Assembly: GCF_030817355.1 (NCBI RefSeq)
Contig: NZ_JAUSZH010000001.1
Location: forward strand, 7,849,001 to 7,913,000
Direction: 5' to 3'
Length of the DNA stretch: 64,000 nt
Source of the DNA: Streptomyces sp. V1I1
GTDB lineage: Bacteria; Actinomycetota; Actinomycetes; Streptomycetales; Streptomycetaceae
In this document: positions 17,601-25,414 of the stretch, one piece after another
How positions within the stretch are numbered: position 1 is the stretch's first letter
How the letters are laid out: each line of letters opens with the position of its first letter
Made by a program: the position numbers and the translations under genes
The notes under the pieces: generated by a model
Seen by the model: only the letters and a program-made list of their open reading frames with translations
The model's database searches: none
What the model was told of the DNA's origin: nothing

Positions 17601-17975
17601 GTCATCGTCGCCGGCTACACGGACGAGATGGAGCGCTTCCTCGCCTCCAACCCGGGCCTGTCCTCCCGCTTCCCGCGCCGGATCTCCTTCGCGGACTACT
17701 CCTCAGAGGAACTGGTCACCATCGTGCGGGCCCAGGCCTCGAGCATGGGCTACGAGTGCGGAGCCGGCACCGGCCCGCTGCTCAAGGAGTACTTCGACTC
17801 GCTGTCCCGGGACCGCTCCTTCGGCAACGCCCGCCTGGCCCGTCAGGTGGTCGAGTCGATGGTCACCCGCCAGGCGGGGCGGCTCAGTTCACTGGCCACA
17901 CCCACTCTGGACGACCTGCGCATCCTGCTCCCCGAGGACGTCGTGTCCGCGGCACCGAAGGCGGCTCCCCGATGA
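14658..17975 (+). CDS. beta-helix plus double AAA ATPase, EccA-like
   Basis: Protein of 1105 aa, GTG start with AAGGAGG 7 bp upstream. Residues 1-530 are a right-handed parallel beta-helix of about 22-residue coils: GIVVTSTTPTTVESCTFEHL, GNGITLAQGTDPVLRRCRVS and HGVLVTDRARGTFEDCWVDG. Two AAA modules of the CbxX/CfqX type follow. Each begins IGLENVKQQV or IGLAEVKREV and has Walker A GPPGTGKTTVARLYG, Walker B GVLFIDEAYTL and DTLLKLMEDHRD. EccA of mycobacterial ESX systems has a TPR domain before one such ATPase; here a beta-helix and a second ATPase replace that layout. It probably uses ATP to release substrates or chaperones from the secretion machine (inference). It overlaps mycP by 4 bp (ATGA). 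Confidence 0.88.
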   Translation: MSRQVLTVGPGDRDRYRTIGEALAAARTGALISVRPGTYAENLVINTRVTLTAAEGRGTVEIRPRSGSVIALRADAVMLSELTLRGGDAELPAVDVRRGQAALDGCEVVGAAWTAMLAGGTGSLALRECRVSNPQGAGIVVTSTTPTTVESCTFEHLGTSGLVIAEQGEARIRGCTVRDARGNGLLANGEARGTVEDCDISSTDKPSIALEQNCSLSVVRTVVHDTSTGVHLSSGGRTTLEDVRVTGASGNGITLAQGTDPVLRRCRVSRTRGHGVLVTDRARGTFEDCWVDGAQGAALRVAGAASPALTGLTVRDCDQTGLLLEEDSAPELDHLEVIGGSPAIAVRGGANPLLRRARLVEPSGDGISTAKDARGRVEDCEIVRPKGAGVRVASGSTLYLAGGGVSDTATSGLVVEDGGNVTVRDFRVEISGEEGVVVATGGELTANRTAVHAPKGHGFLLREGALASLSGCEVSGGAQDGFRVESTAPVSLVNCLARENEGGGLVQTEPGDRLAVEGLNSTGNGKRDAWGSGSAENTDPAGSGAADAPPPDRADGPLGALNALIGLENVKQQVRTLVNLTQLAQRREQLGMSAPPMSRHLIFAGPPGTGKTTVARLYGAILAELGSLRSGHLVEVSRADLVAQVVGGTAIKTTETFQRALGGVLFIDEAYTLASDSGNGGADFGREAVDTLLKLMEDHRDDVVVVAAGYSREMESFLGSNPGLASRFSRTVEFENYSVPELVAIMENMCAQHQYELGEGTAAALAAHFEAMPRDSGFGNGRAARGVFEEMVDRQAVRLATLQQVGEHDLRLLLPEDVSATAATKAAETAAPADDPLTRLGDMIGLAEVKREVADLVNLITTARHRAAAGLPVPSLSNHLVFTGPPGTGKTTVARLYGEILTQLGILDRGQLIEAARADLVGRYIGHTAQLTREVFERARGGVLFIDEAYTLTPRGGGADFGQEAVDTLLKLMEDHRDEVVVIVAGYTDEMERFLASNPGLSSRFPRRISFADYSSEELVTIVRAQASSMGYECGAGTGPLLKEYFDSLSRDRSFGNARLARQVVESMVTRQAGRLSSLATPTLDDLRILLPEDVVSAAPKAAPR

Positions 17976-19216
17976 CGATGCCCGCCCGCGGGGTGGCCCG
18001 CCTGCTGTCCGGCACCGGACTCGCCGCCGCGCTGCTGCTGCCCACGGCCGTCCCGGCCCAGGCGGCACCCCCGTCGCGCCTGCCGGCGGCCGACGGGAAG
18101 AAGGGCCAGGAACTGCCCGGCATGCCCTCCGCGCTCGATCCGGACGCGGATGCGGTCACCTGCACCCCCGCGTCCCGCGAGAAGGCGAAGAAGCAGGACT
18201 GGTCGCGCCAGCGCCTCGACCTGGACCGGCTGCACCAGTACAGCACCGGCGCGGGCGTGACCGTCGCCCTGATCGACACCGGTGTCGTCCCGGGCGCCGC
18301 CGGGCTCAGCGGCAGGGTCACCGCCGAGGGCACGGCCGCCGACGACTGCGTCGGTCACGGAACCTTCATGGCCGGGCTGATCGCCGGGACCGGCGACGGC
18401 GGCTCGCTTCTGACCGGTGTCGCCCCGGGCGCGAAGATCCTGGCCCTGCGCGGTACCGACCAGCGCGGTCAGGCGAGCGCCGACCTCGTCACGCAGGCGC
18501 TGCGCGAGGCGACCGAGGCCGGAGCCGACGTCATCGCCGTCGCGGCGGCCCTGCCGCGTCGTGACGCGGAACTGACCCGTGCGGTCGCCGACGCCCGCCG
18601 TGAGGGCGCGCTGGTGGTCGCCGCGGCCACCCCGGACCCGCCCCGGGGCGGCACCGACGAAATCCCGTCGCGCACCTACTGGCCGGCCGGTGAACCCGGG
18701 GTCCTCTCGGTCGCCGACATGCTTCCCGGCGGTGTCCGCCCGGACAACTCCCTGGCCACCAGCGGCATCGATCTGGCCGCCCCCGGCGCCGGGGTGGTCT
18801 CCGGCGGCCCGCGCGGCGACGGCCACTACCTCGGCGCCGGAGCCTCGGTGGCCACCGCCTACGCCGCAGGGGCCGCCGCGGCAGTCCGTGCCGTCCGGCC
18901 CGACGACTCGCCCGACGCCGTCGCGCGCCGTCTCACCGCCACCGCCTACCCCGCCGACATCCCCCAGCTGGACCCGTACGCCGCCGTCACCACGGTCCTC
19001 GGCGACTCGGGTACGGCTGCCGGTGCCGAGCGCGCCGCGGACCCCGTGGCCGTCCGCGACACCTCGGCCGCCGACCGCGCCACCGACCGAGCCACGCATT
19101 TCGTCCTCCTCGGCACCGCAGGCGTCCTCGCCATCCTGTGGGCGGCCTTCGCCCTCCCCAGGGCCCGCGCCCGGGGCTGGCGTCCGGCGGGAGCGGGCGG
19201 CACGGACAAGGACTGA
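17972..19216 (+). CDS. mycP: mycosin, type VII secretion-associated serine protease
   Basis: Subtilisin-family (S8) protease of 414 aa anchored at the outer face of the membrane. The ATG at 17972 overlaps the upstream stop; the first 31 residues form a signal peptide (MTMPARGVARLLSGTGLAAA, LLLPTAVPAQA). The catalytic triad is intact: Asp102 in ALIDTGV, His129 in GHGTFMAG and Ser292 in GAGASVATAYAAG. Mycosin hallmarks are the early KKQDWSRQRLDLDRLHQYSTG and the C-terminal helix FVLLGTAGVLAILWAAFALP followed by basic residues. Mycosins stabilise and process ESX complexes (family knowledge). Its 3' end converges with eccC across a strong terminator. Confidence 0.94.
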   Translation: MTMPARGVARLLSGTGLAAALLLPTAVPAQAAPPSRLPAADGKKGQELPGMPSALDPDADAVTCTPASREKAKKQDWSRQRLDLDRLHQYSTGAGVTVALIDTGVVPGAAGLSGRVTAEGTAADDCVGHGTFMAGLIAGTGDGGSLLTGVAPGAKILALRGTDQRGQASADLVTQALREATEAGADVIAVAAALPRRDAELTRAVADARREGALVVAAATPDPPRGGTDEIPSRTYWPAGEPGVLSVADMLPGGVRPDNSLATSGIDLAAPGAGVVSGGPRGDGHYLGAGASVATAYAAGAAAAVRAVRPDDSPDAVARRLTATAYPADIPQLDPYAAVTTVLGDSGTAAGAERAADPVAVRDTSAADRATDRATHFVLLGTAGVLAILWAAFALPRARARGWRPAGAGGTDKD

Positions 19217-19395
19217 ACGGAGCTGCGGGTGGGGTGCCCCTTGGCGCCCCACCCGCAGGCCCGTACGGCCGGCCCCGGCAACTCGCCGGTGCCGGCCGTA
19301 CGTTGTTCCCGACCAGTTGCCGACGCCGAAACGCCGGCTCGAGAACTCGCCGGTCACCCATCGGTCGCGGCCGTCCACCAGGCCGTACAACCGGC

Positions 19396-19444
19396 CGGAA
19401 CCGGTAGCGGGGGCCACCTCAAGTGGCCCCCGCTACCGGTTCCG
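19396..19444. terminator. bidirectional terminator between mycP and eccC
   Basis: Perfect 22-bp arms (19396-19417 and 19423-19444) enclose the loop CTCAA. The core of the stem is GGTAGCGGGGGCCAC. It lies 180 bp after mycP and 27 bp after the end of eccC, between convergent genes, so it should end both messages. The remaining bases from 19217 to 19395 hold a weaker GC hairpin and no gene. Confidence 0.85.
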
Positions 19445-19470
19445 TACGTACCCTTCGCGCTCGTGGTCCC

Positions 19471-22400
19471 TCAGTCCGCCTGGCCCTGGGGCTCCTCCAC
19501 CAGTGCCGTCTGCATCAGCTTCGCCCGGCGACGGGCGATGTGCAGCGCTCGGCCCGGAGGGAGGTTCCGGGGCTTCGCGTTGCCGAAGAGACGGCCCTCC
19601 GTGGGCGGGCAGGAGAGGAGGACGGCGGGGTTGTTGGCCTCGTCGAGGCGGCGGATGAGTCCGTCGCTGAGGCCGCGGCCGGCGCCCATGGCACTGCGGG
19701 CGACCACCAGGTGCAGGCCCATCTCGAAGCCGAGCGTCAGGTACTCGAAGAGCGGCTCCATGGGGCTCTGGAACGAGCTGCCGGAGACCATGTCGTAGTC
19801 GTCGATCAGGATGAACAGACGCGGGCCGGTCCACCAGTCGCACTTGCGCATGCGGCTGGGGGCGATGTCGGCGCCGGGGACGCGGGTCTTCATCGCCCTG
19901 GCCGCGCCCTCGATGGTCTCCTTGAGGTTGTCCAGGGAGATCACGTGCCCGATGCGGTACTCCTCGGGGACGGTGTCCACCAGGGTGCGGCGGTAGTCCA
20001 CCACGATGATCTTCGCCTCGGCGGGGGAGTAGCGGGCGGTGATGCCCGCGGTGATGCCGCGCAGCAGGTTGGTCTTGCCGCTCTCGGTGTCGCCGACCAC
20101 GATCAGGTGCGGGGTGCGGCTGAAGTCGTGCCAGACCGGTTCCAGGGCGTCCTGGTCGATACCGAGAGGCAGGCGCATGCCGCCGCCCTCGGTGGACTCG
20201 GGCGCGGGGAGTTCGGCGAGCGGGAGCCGGTGCGGCAGCATCCGCACCTGCGGGGCCGGTGCGCCGGACCAGTGCCGGGCGACCTCGGTGACCAGGTGGG
20301 CGACGCCCTCGCCGAGGTCCTCGAGGGAACCGCTGCCGTCCAGCCGGGGCAGGCCGGCGAGGAAGTGCATCTTGCTGTCGGCGGTGATGCCGCGACCGCC
20401 GCTGCGCGGCACCGAGCGGGCCTTGCGGGTGTCGATCTCGGAGTCCATCGGGTCACCCATCCGCAGTTCCAGGCGGGTGGCGGACTGGTCGCGCACCTGC
20501 GCGGACAGCTCCACCCAGCGGGTCGTGGTGATGAGCAGGTGGATGCCGTAGTTGAGGCCGCGGGCGGCCAGTTCGTTGAACTTCGGGATCAGGTCGTCGT
20601 AGTCCTGGCGGACCGTCGACCAGCCGTCGACCACCATGAACACATCACCGAACGGCTCGTCGGGGAACTCCCCGGCTGCCCTGCGGCGGCGGTAGGACTG
20701 CATGGAGTCGATGGTGTGGTCCACGAAGAACTGCTCGCGCCGGGCGAGCAGCGTCATCACCTCGGCGACCGCCCGGTGCACCCGCTCCGGGTTGAGCCGC
20801 GCCGCGACGCCGCCCACGTGCGGCAGCGCGGCGAGCTGCGAGAGGCCGCCGCCGCCGAAGTCCAGGCAGTAGAACTGGATCTCGGCGGGGGTGTGGGTGA
20901 GGGCGAGGGCGCCGATCAGGGTGCGGGTGAGCGTGGACTTGCCGCTCTGCGAACCGCCCGCGATGGCGACGTGGCCGCCTGCCCCGGACAGGTCCACGAT
21001 CAGCGGGTCGCGGCGCTGCTCGAAGGGCTTGTCCACCAGGCCGACCGGAACCCGCAACTTGCCGGTGCCGGACCAGCCGGTAGCGGTGAGGCCGCGCTCG
21101 GGGTCCGGAGCGATGCCGGGCAGCAGGGCGTCCAGCGGGGACGGCTCGTCCAGCGGAGGCAGCCACACCTGGTGGGCGGCGGGGCCCGAGTCGCGCAGCC
21201 GGTCGAGGGCCACGGCGAGCAGCGTCTCCTCGTCCTCCTCGCTCTCCTCGGTCTCCGGCTCCGGTTCGGGCGCCGCCTCCAGCGTGCGCGGCACCACCCA
21301 GCCGCTGGTCCACGGCACCACCTGGCTGGCCACCCGTGCCTGCACCACCGCGCCGGTGCGACGCCGGTAGGTGCCGGAGGAGTAGGCCGCCCGGAAGCGG
21401 GTCAGTGACTCCACACCGGACTTCAGATAGCCGCTGCCGGGCTGGGCCGGGAGCTCATAGGCGTCCGGCACACCGAGCACGCCGCGGCTCTCCATGGCGG
21501 AGAAGGTGCGCAGGCCGACCCGGTACGACAGGTGGCTCTCCAAGTGGTGCATGCGGCCCTCGTCCAGGCGCTGCGAGGCGAGCAGCAGGTGCACCCCGAG
21601 GGAGCGGCCGAGGCGGCCGATCATCACGAACAGGTCCATGAACTCCCGGTGCGTGGAGAGGAGCTCGCTGAACTCGTCGACCACCACGAACAGGCTCGGC
21701 AGCGGAATGAGGTCGGCCCCCGCGGCGCGGGCCCGCTCGTACTCCAGGGCGGAGGTGTAGTTGCCGGCCGAGCGCAACAGCTCCTGGCGACGCATGAGTT
21801 CGCCGTGCAGGGCATCCTGCATGCGCTCCACCAGCGCCACTTCGTCGGCCAGGTTGGTGATGACGGCGGAGGTGTGCGGGAGTTCCTCCAGACCCAGGAA
21901 GGTGGCGCCGCCCTTGAAGTCGACCAGGACGAAGTTGAGGGTCTCGGAGGAGTTGGTCAGCGCGAGGCCGAGGACGAGGGTGCGCAGGAGCTCGCTCTTG
22001 CCGGAACCGGTGGCGCCGATGAGCATGCCGTGGGGGCCCATGCCGCCCTGCGCGGACTCCTTGATGTCGAGTTCCACCGGGCGGCCGTCCACACCGACCG
22101 CGACCGGAACCCGCAGCCGCGCGGCGCCGGTGTGCCGGGCGAAGAGCGTGGCCGGGTCGTGCCGGTGCAGGTCGGGGATGCCGAGCAGGGTGGTCAGTTC
22201 GACGTCGCTGTCCAGCGGCTGCGCGATGTCGGTGCCCAGACTGATCCGGCGGGAGGTGAGCAGCCGGGCCAGCGACTCCGCGGCGAGCGGGCCGAGCCGG
22301 TCCGGGCGGCCGAGCGGCACGGAACGCTCCTTGCGGCTGCGGTCGGTGCGCACCAGGCTCACCCGGTCGGGACCGACGGTCAGCCGCAGCGTGTTGCGGC

Positions 22401-23556
22401 CGGGCCGCCAGCGCAGCGCCCCGGAGACGTCGAGGACCACGGCGTTGCGGTAGCCGTGCCCCTCCCAGCGATGGCCCTCGGGGACGGTGACGCCGTCCAG
22501 GACGACGACGGTGTAGGGCTCGTCACGACCGGGGCGGGCATCCGCGTCGAAGCCGGGACGCTCGGCGAACTCGGCGCCGAGCAGGTCGTCCAGCTCGGTG
22601 AGGTCGGCGGTGATCCGGCGGACCTGACCCGCGCCGTCCTCCTCGTGCGGGTGCAGCGCGTGCGGCAGCCACTTGACCCACTCCCAGTCGGGCCGCCGCT
22701 CGTCACTGACACAGACCGCGATCCACAGCTCCTCGGGCGCGTGGAACACCGCGAGCTGGCCGAGCGCGGCGCGCACGAGAGCGCGTACGGCGTCGGTCGG
22801 GTCCTCCACCGGGGCGCCGCCCTCGGCCCGGGCCCCGCCGGGCTCCCCGGCCGGCGGGACGACCGGCTCGGCGGTCGCCCGGCCCGGAGTCTCCTCGGGG
22901 CGCAGCAGGATCCGGGCCGAGGAGCGCAGATAGAGGCCGAGGGGCTGTTCGGGGACGGTGGAGTAGGCGCGGATGAAGCGGCGCAGGGCGTGGGCGCAGA
23001 GCGGTTCGAGGTCCTCCACCGGTCGGGTGGAGACCGGTTGCAGGGTGAGCGCGAGCTGCTGCTCGCCGACCGCGAGTCGGGCCTCGCCGAAGTCCTCGTC
23101 GGTCGGACGGCGCTCCCACAGCCGCGAGGTGCGGGCCAGCGAGCGCAGCGAGGCGGGGTCCGGGTGGCGCCAGGCGAGCGCACGCTGCTGCTCTACGATC
23201 GTGGCACGGACCCGCTTGCGGGTCTGCGCCAGATAGCGGAGGTAGTCGCGGCGTTCGCCCTTCAGGCGCTGCTTGCGCTCGCTGGAGCGGCGCATCAGCT
23301 GCCCCAGCAGCATGGCACCGGCGGAGAGCGCCATGACGCCCATCGCCAGATACATGAAGACGCCGTTCCCGCCGCCGGGGCGCAGGAACATCAGCATCAT
23401 GGACACCGACATCAGCGCCATCGGCAAATAGGTCCATATCGCCGAGGTGTCGGGCACGGTCTCGGCGAGGACCGGTGGCTCCTGAAGGGTCAATTGACCC
23501 TCGGGCATCTCCGGTCCGCGTCTGCGGGCCGGCCGGCGAAACAGCACCACACTCAA
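19471..23556 (-). CDS. eccC: EccC, FtsK/SpoIIIE-type ATPase of the type VII secretion system
   Basis: Motor of the ESX machine, a single-chain EccC of 1361 aa. The TTG at 23556 (MSVVLFRRPARRRGPEMPEG) has GGAGGT about 8 bp upstream. Two membrane helices follow at about residues 45-85 (LPMALMSVSMMLMFLRPG and VFMYLAMGVMALSAGAMLLG). Three ATPase domains come after. D1 has Walker A GATGSGKSE near residue 515 and Walker B VVVDEF. D2 has GGSQSGKST near 870 but VVDGWS, without the catalytic Glu. D3 has GDTESGKTN near 1157 and LIDDYD. Active D1 with altered D2/D3 matches known EccC behaviour, where D2/D3 bind substrate signals. It is encoded opposite to mycP and divergently from eccD. Confidence 0.96.
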   Translation of the reverse strand: MSVVLFRRPARRRGPEMPEGQLTLQEPPVLAETVPDTSAIWTYLPMALMSVSMMLMFLRPGGGNGVFMYLAMGVMALSAGAMLLGQLMRRSSERKQRLKGERRDYLRYLAQTRKRVRATIVEQQRALAWRHPDPASLRSLARTSRLWERRPTDEDFGEARLAVGEQQLALTLQPVSTRPVEDLEPLCAHALRRFIRAYSTVPEQPLGLYLRSSARILLRPEETPGRATAEPVVPPAGEPGGARAEGGAPVEDPTDAVRALVRAALGQLAVFHAPEELWIAVCVSDERRPDWEWVKWLPHALHPHEEDGAGQVRRITADLTELDDLLGAEFAERPGFDADARPGRDEPYTVVVLDGVTVPEGHRWEGHGYRNAVVLDVSGALRWRPGRNTLRLTVGPDRVSLVRTDRSRKERSVPLGRPDRLGPLAAESLARLLTSRRISLGTDIAQPLDSDVELTTLLGIPDLHRHDPATLFARHTGAARLRVPVAVGVDGRPVELDIKESAQGGMGPHGMLIGATGSGKSELLRTLVLGLALTNSSETLNFVLVDFKGGATFLGLEELPHTSAVITNLADEVALVERMQDALHGELMRRQELLRSAGNYTSALEYERARAAGADLIPLPSLFVVVDEFSELLSTHREFMDLFVMIGRLGRSLGVHLLLASQRLDEGRMHHLESHLSYRVGLRTFSAMESRGVLGVPDAYELPAQPGSGYLKSGVESLTRFRAAYSSGTYRRRTGAVVQARVASQVVPWTSGWVVPRTLEAAPEPEPETEESEEDEETLLAVALDRLRDSGPAAHQVWLPPLDEPSPLDALLPGIAPDPERGLTATGWSGTGKLRVPVGLVDKPFEQRRDPLIVDLSGAGGHVAIAGGSQSGKSTLTRTLIGALALTHTPAEIQFYCLDFGGGGLSQLAALPHVGGVAARLNPERVHRAVAEVMTLLARREQFFVDHTIDSMQSYRRRRAAGEFPDEPFGDVFMVVDGWSTVRQDYDDLIPKFNELAARGLNYGIHLLITTTRWVELSAQVRDQSATRLELRMGDPMDSEIDTRKARSVPRSGGRGITADSKMHFLAGLPRLDGSGSLEDLGEGVAHLVTEVARHWSGAPAPQVRMLPHRLPLAELPAPESTEGGGMRLPLGIDQDALEPVWHDFSRTPHLIVVGDTESGKTNLLRGITAGITARYSPAEAKIIVVDYRRTLVDTVPEEYRIGHVISLDNLKETIEGAARAMKTRVPGADIAPSRMRKCDWWTGPRLFILIDDYDMVSGSSFQSPMEPLFEYLTLGFEMGLHLVVARSAMGAGRGLSDGLIRRLDEANNPAVLLSCPPTEGRLFGNAKPRNLPPGRALHIARRRAKLMQTALVEEPQGQAD

Positions 23557-23962
23557 GGAACAGAACCTCCGGTTTCACTGCCTTTGTGGCCCGCACCGAA
23601 TACCGGCACGCCCGGTAGCGGGAAAGACCGCACCGAGCTGATTCTCCGGGTGCCGCATGACGCGGTGAACGCCGGGGTGAATGTTTCGAGCGGACAGCGG
23701 GGACGGTCAACTCCCGTGAAGGACAACTCCATACCGGACAATGAGTCCGGTCCGCAGCACGATCCGGCGGGCGTAGGCAGTAGTCTGCATTCACGGAACG
23801 CGACCTGTCCACGTGGGAGAGGCGGTCGCGGGCCGCGCGGACACAATTCCCCAGCCCGGTACCCCCGTTCCTGGCCGCGCCGGCCTTCCGTACTCTTCGC
23901 AGGTCCCCTCTCCGGGGGAAGTCCTCCTGTCAAAGCCCCCACGGAAGACGAGAGTTCAGCTG
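23557..23962. other. 406-bp divergent region between eccC and eccD
   Basis: It must carry promoters for both eccC (minus) and eccD (plus). I saw a small perfect hairpin (CCGGAC AATGA GTCCGG, about 23734-23750) and no clear -35/-10 pair or gene. The open frame reaching upstream of eccD lacks the family's N-terminal sequence. Confidence 0.5.
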
Positions 23963-25369
23963 ATGACCGACAGTGCGGTGGCCGAGCTGTGCCGCCTGAC
24001 CGTACGTGCGCCGAGCGTCTCCGTCGATCTGGCCGTGCCCGCCGACGTGCCGGTCGCCGATCTCCTGCCGACGCTGCTCCGTTATGTGGGCGAGGAAGTC
24101 GAGGAGGCCGGTCTCGACCATGCCGGCTGGGTGCTCCAGCAACTCGGCGGCGCCCCGCTCGACGAGGAGACCACCCTCGCCCACGCCGGGTTCGCCGACG
24201 GCGCCGTGCTCTACCTGCGCCCGCACACCGAGGCGCTGCCCGAGGCCCGGCTTGACGACCTGGTGGACGGGATAGCCGACACCGCGGGCCGGAAGCTGCA
24301 CACCTGGCACCCCGAAGCGGCCCGCGGACTCCTGGTGGGCACCGCGGTGGCGACCGTGGCGGCCGCCCTCGCGCTGGTGCTCTGGCCCGGGGCGACCGGC
24401 TCCGAATCCACTCAGGTCGCCTTCGCGGCCGTGACCGGGCTGCTGCTGCTCGCGGGCGCGGGCTCGGCCAGCCGCGCGGTCGGCGACCGCCTCTCCGCGA
24501 CCGCGCTCGCCCTGCTCGTCGCGCCCTGCCTGGCGCTGGCCGGCTGGCTGCTGCCGGGCGGAGACCTGACCGGCCCCGACGCGGCACAGGTCGCGGGCGC
24601 ACGGCTCCTCGCGGCAGGCGCGGCCGGAGCGGGCGGCGCGGTCCTGGCGCTCGCCGCCACCGCGGTCGGCGCCCCGGCCCTCTTCGCCACCGCGCTGGTC
24701 TCGGTGGCGACCGCGATCGCCGGGGCCCTGATGGGCTACACCGGCCTGGACGTACCGGCCTCGGTGGCGCTGGTGGCGACCGTGGTCGCCCTCGCCGCCG
24801 GAGCGGTGGCACCGTTCGCCTTCAAACTGGCCGGGATGCGCCTGCCCGCGCTGCCGTCCTCCGCAAGCCAGCTCCAGGAGGGCATCGAGCCCTACGCGGG
24901 CGACGAGGTCGCCGAGCGCACCGAACTGGCCGGGCGCTGGGTCACCGCGCTCTTCGCCGCCACCGGCATCATCGCCGCGGCCGCCCTGGTCGTCCTCACC
25001 GACCACCCGAACCTGCCCGAGGTGCTGACCTCCGTCGGGCTGAGCCTGCTGCTGCTCCTGCACTGCCGCGGCCTGGTGCACATCGGGCAGCGGCTGACCC
25101 TGGCCGTACCCGGCGTCTGGGGGCTGCTGCTGCTCGCCCGCTCCTGGGCGGTGGACGACCACGGCGACGGACGCGTACTGGTCTTCGCGGTGCTGCTCGC
25201 CGCCGCGGCCGCACTCGTGATCGCCGCCTGGACGGTGCCCGGCCGCCGGGTGCTGCCGTACTGGGGCCGCGCGGCGGAACTGGCGCACACCGGCTTCGCG
25301 GTGGCGCTGCTGCCGCTCGCCCTCTGGGCGGCGGGGCTCTTCGGCTGGCTGCGCGGCCTGTTCGGCTGA
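23963..25369 (+). CDS. eccD: EccD, type VII secretion membrane channel subunit
   Basis: Integral membrane protein of 468 aa. The ATG at 23963 (MTDSAVAELCRLTVRAPSVS) starts exactly at the ubiquitin-like (YukD) domain, with DLAVPADVPVADLLPTLLRY, GWVLQQLGGAPLDEETTLAH and GAVLYLRPHTEALPE. The ribosome site is weak. From residue 120 to the end there are about eleven membrane helices, e.g. GLLVGTAVATVAAALALVLW, LALLVAPCLALAGWLL and LPLALWAAGLFGWLRGLFG. The length and topology match EccD of ESX systems, where two copies line each protomer's membrane pore. It is followed at 45 bp by eccB. Confidence 0.94.
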   Translation: MTDSAVAELCRLTVRAPSVSVDLAVPADVPVADLLPTLLRYVGEEVEEAGLDHAGWVLQQLGGAPLDEETTLAHAGFADGAVLYLRPHTEALPEARLDDLVDGIADTAGRKLHTWHPEAARGLLVGTAVATVAAALALVLWPGATGSESTQVAFAAVTGLLLLAGAGSASRAVGDRLSATALALLVAPCLALAGWLLPGGDLTGPDAAQVAGARLLAAGAAGAGGAVLALAATAVGAPALFATALVSVATAIAGALMGYTGLDVPASVALVATVVALAAGAVAPFAFKLAGMRLPALPSSASQLQEGIEPYAGDEVAERTELAGRWVTALFAATGIIAAAALVVLTDHPNLPEVLTSVGLSLLLLLHCRGLVHIGQRLTLAVPGVWGLLLLARSWAVDDHGDGRVLVFAVLLAAAAALVIAAWTVPGRRVLPYWGRAAELAHTGFAVALLPLALWAAGLFGWLRGLFG

Positions 25370-25414
25370 GCACACCCCTACGCCGCGGCATGGAGAAGGA
25401 GTTGAGGAGAGGCC

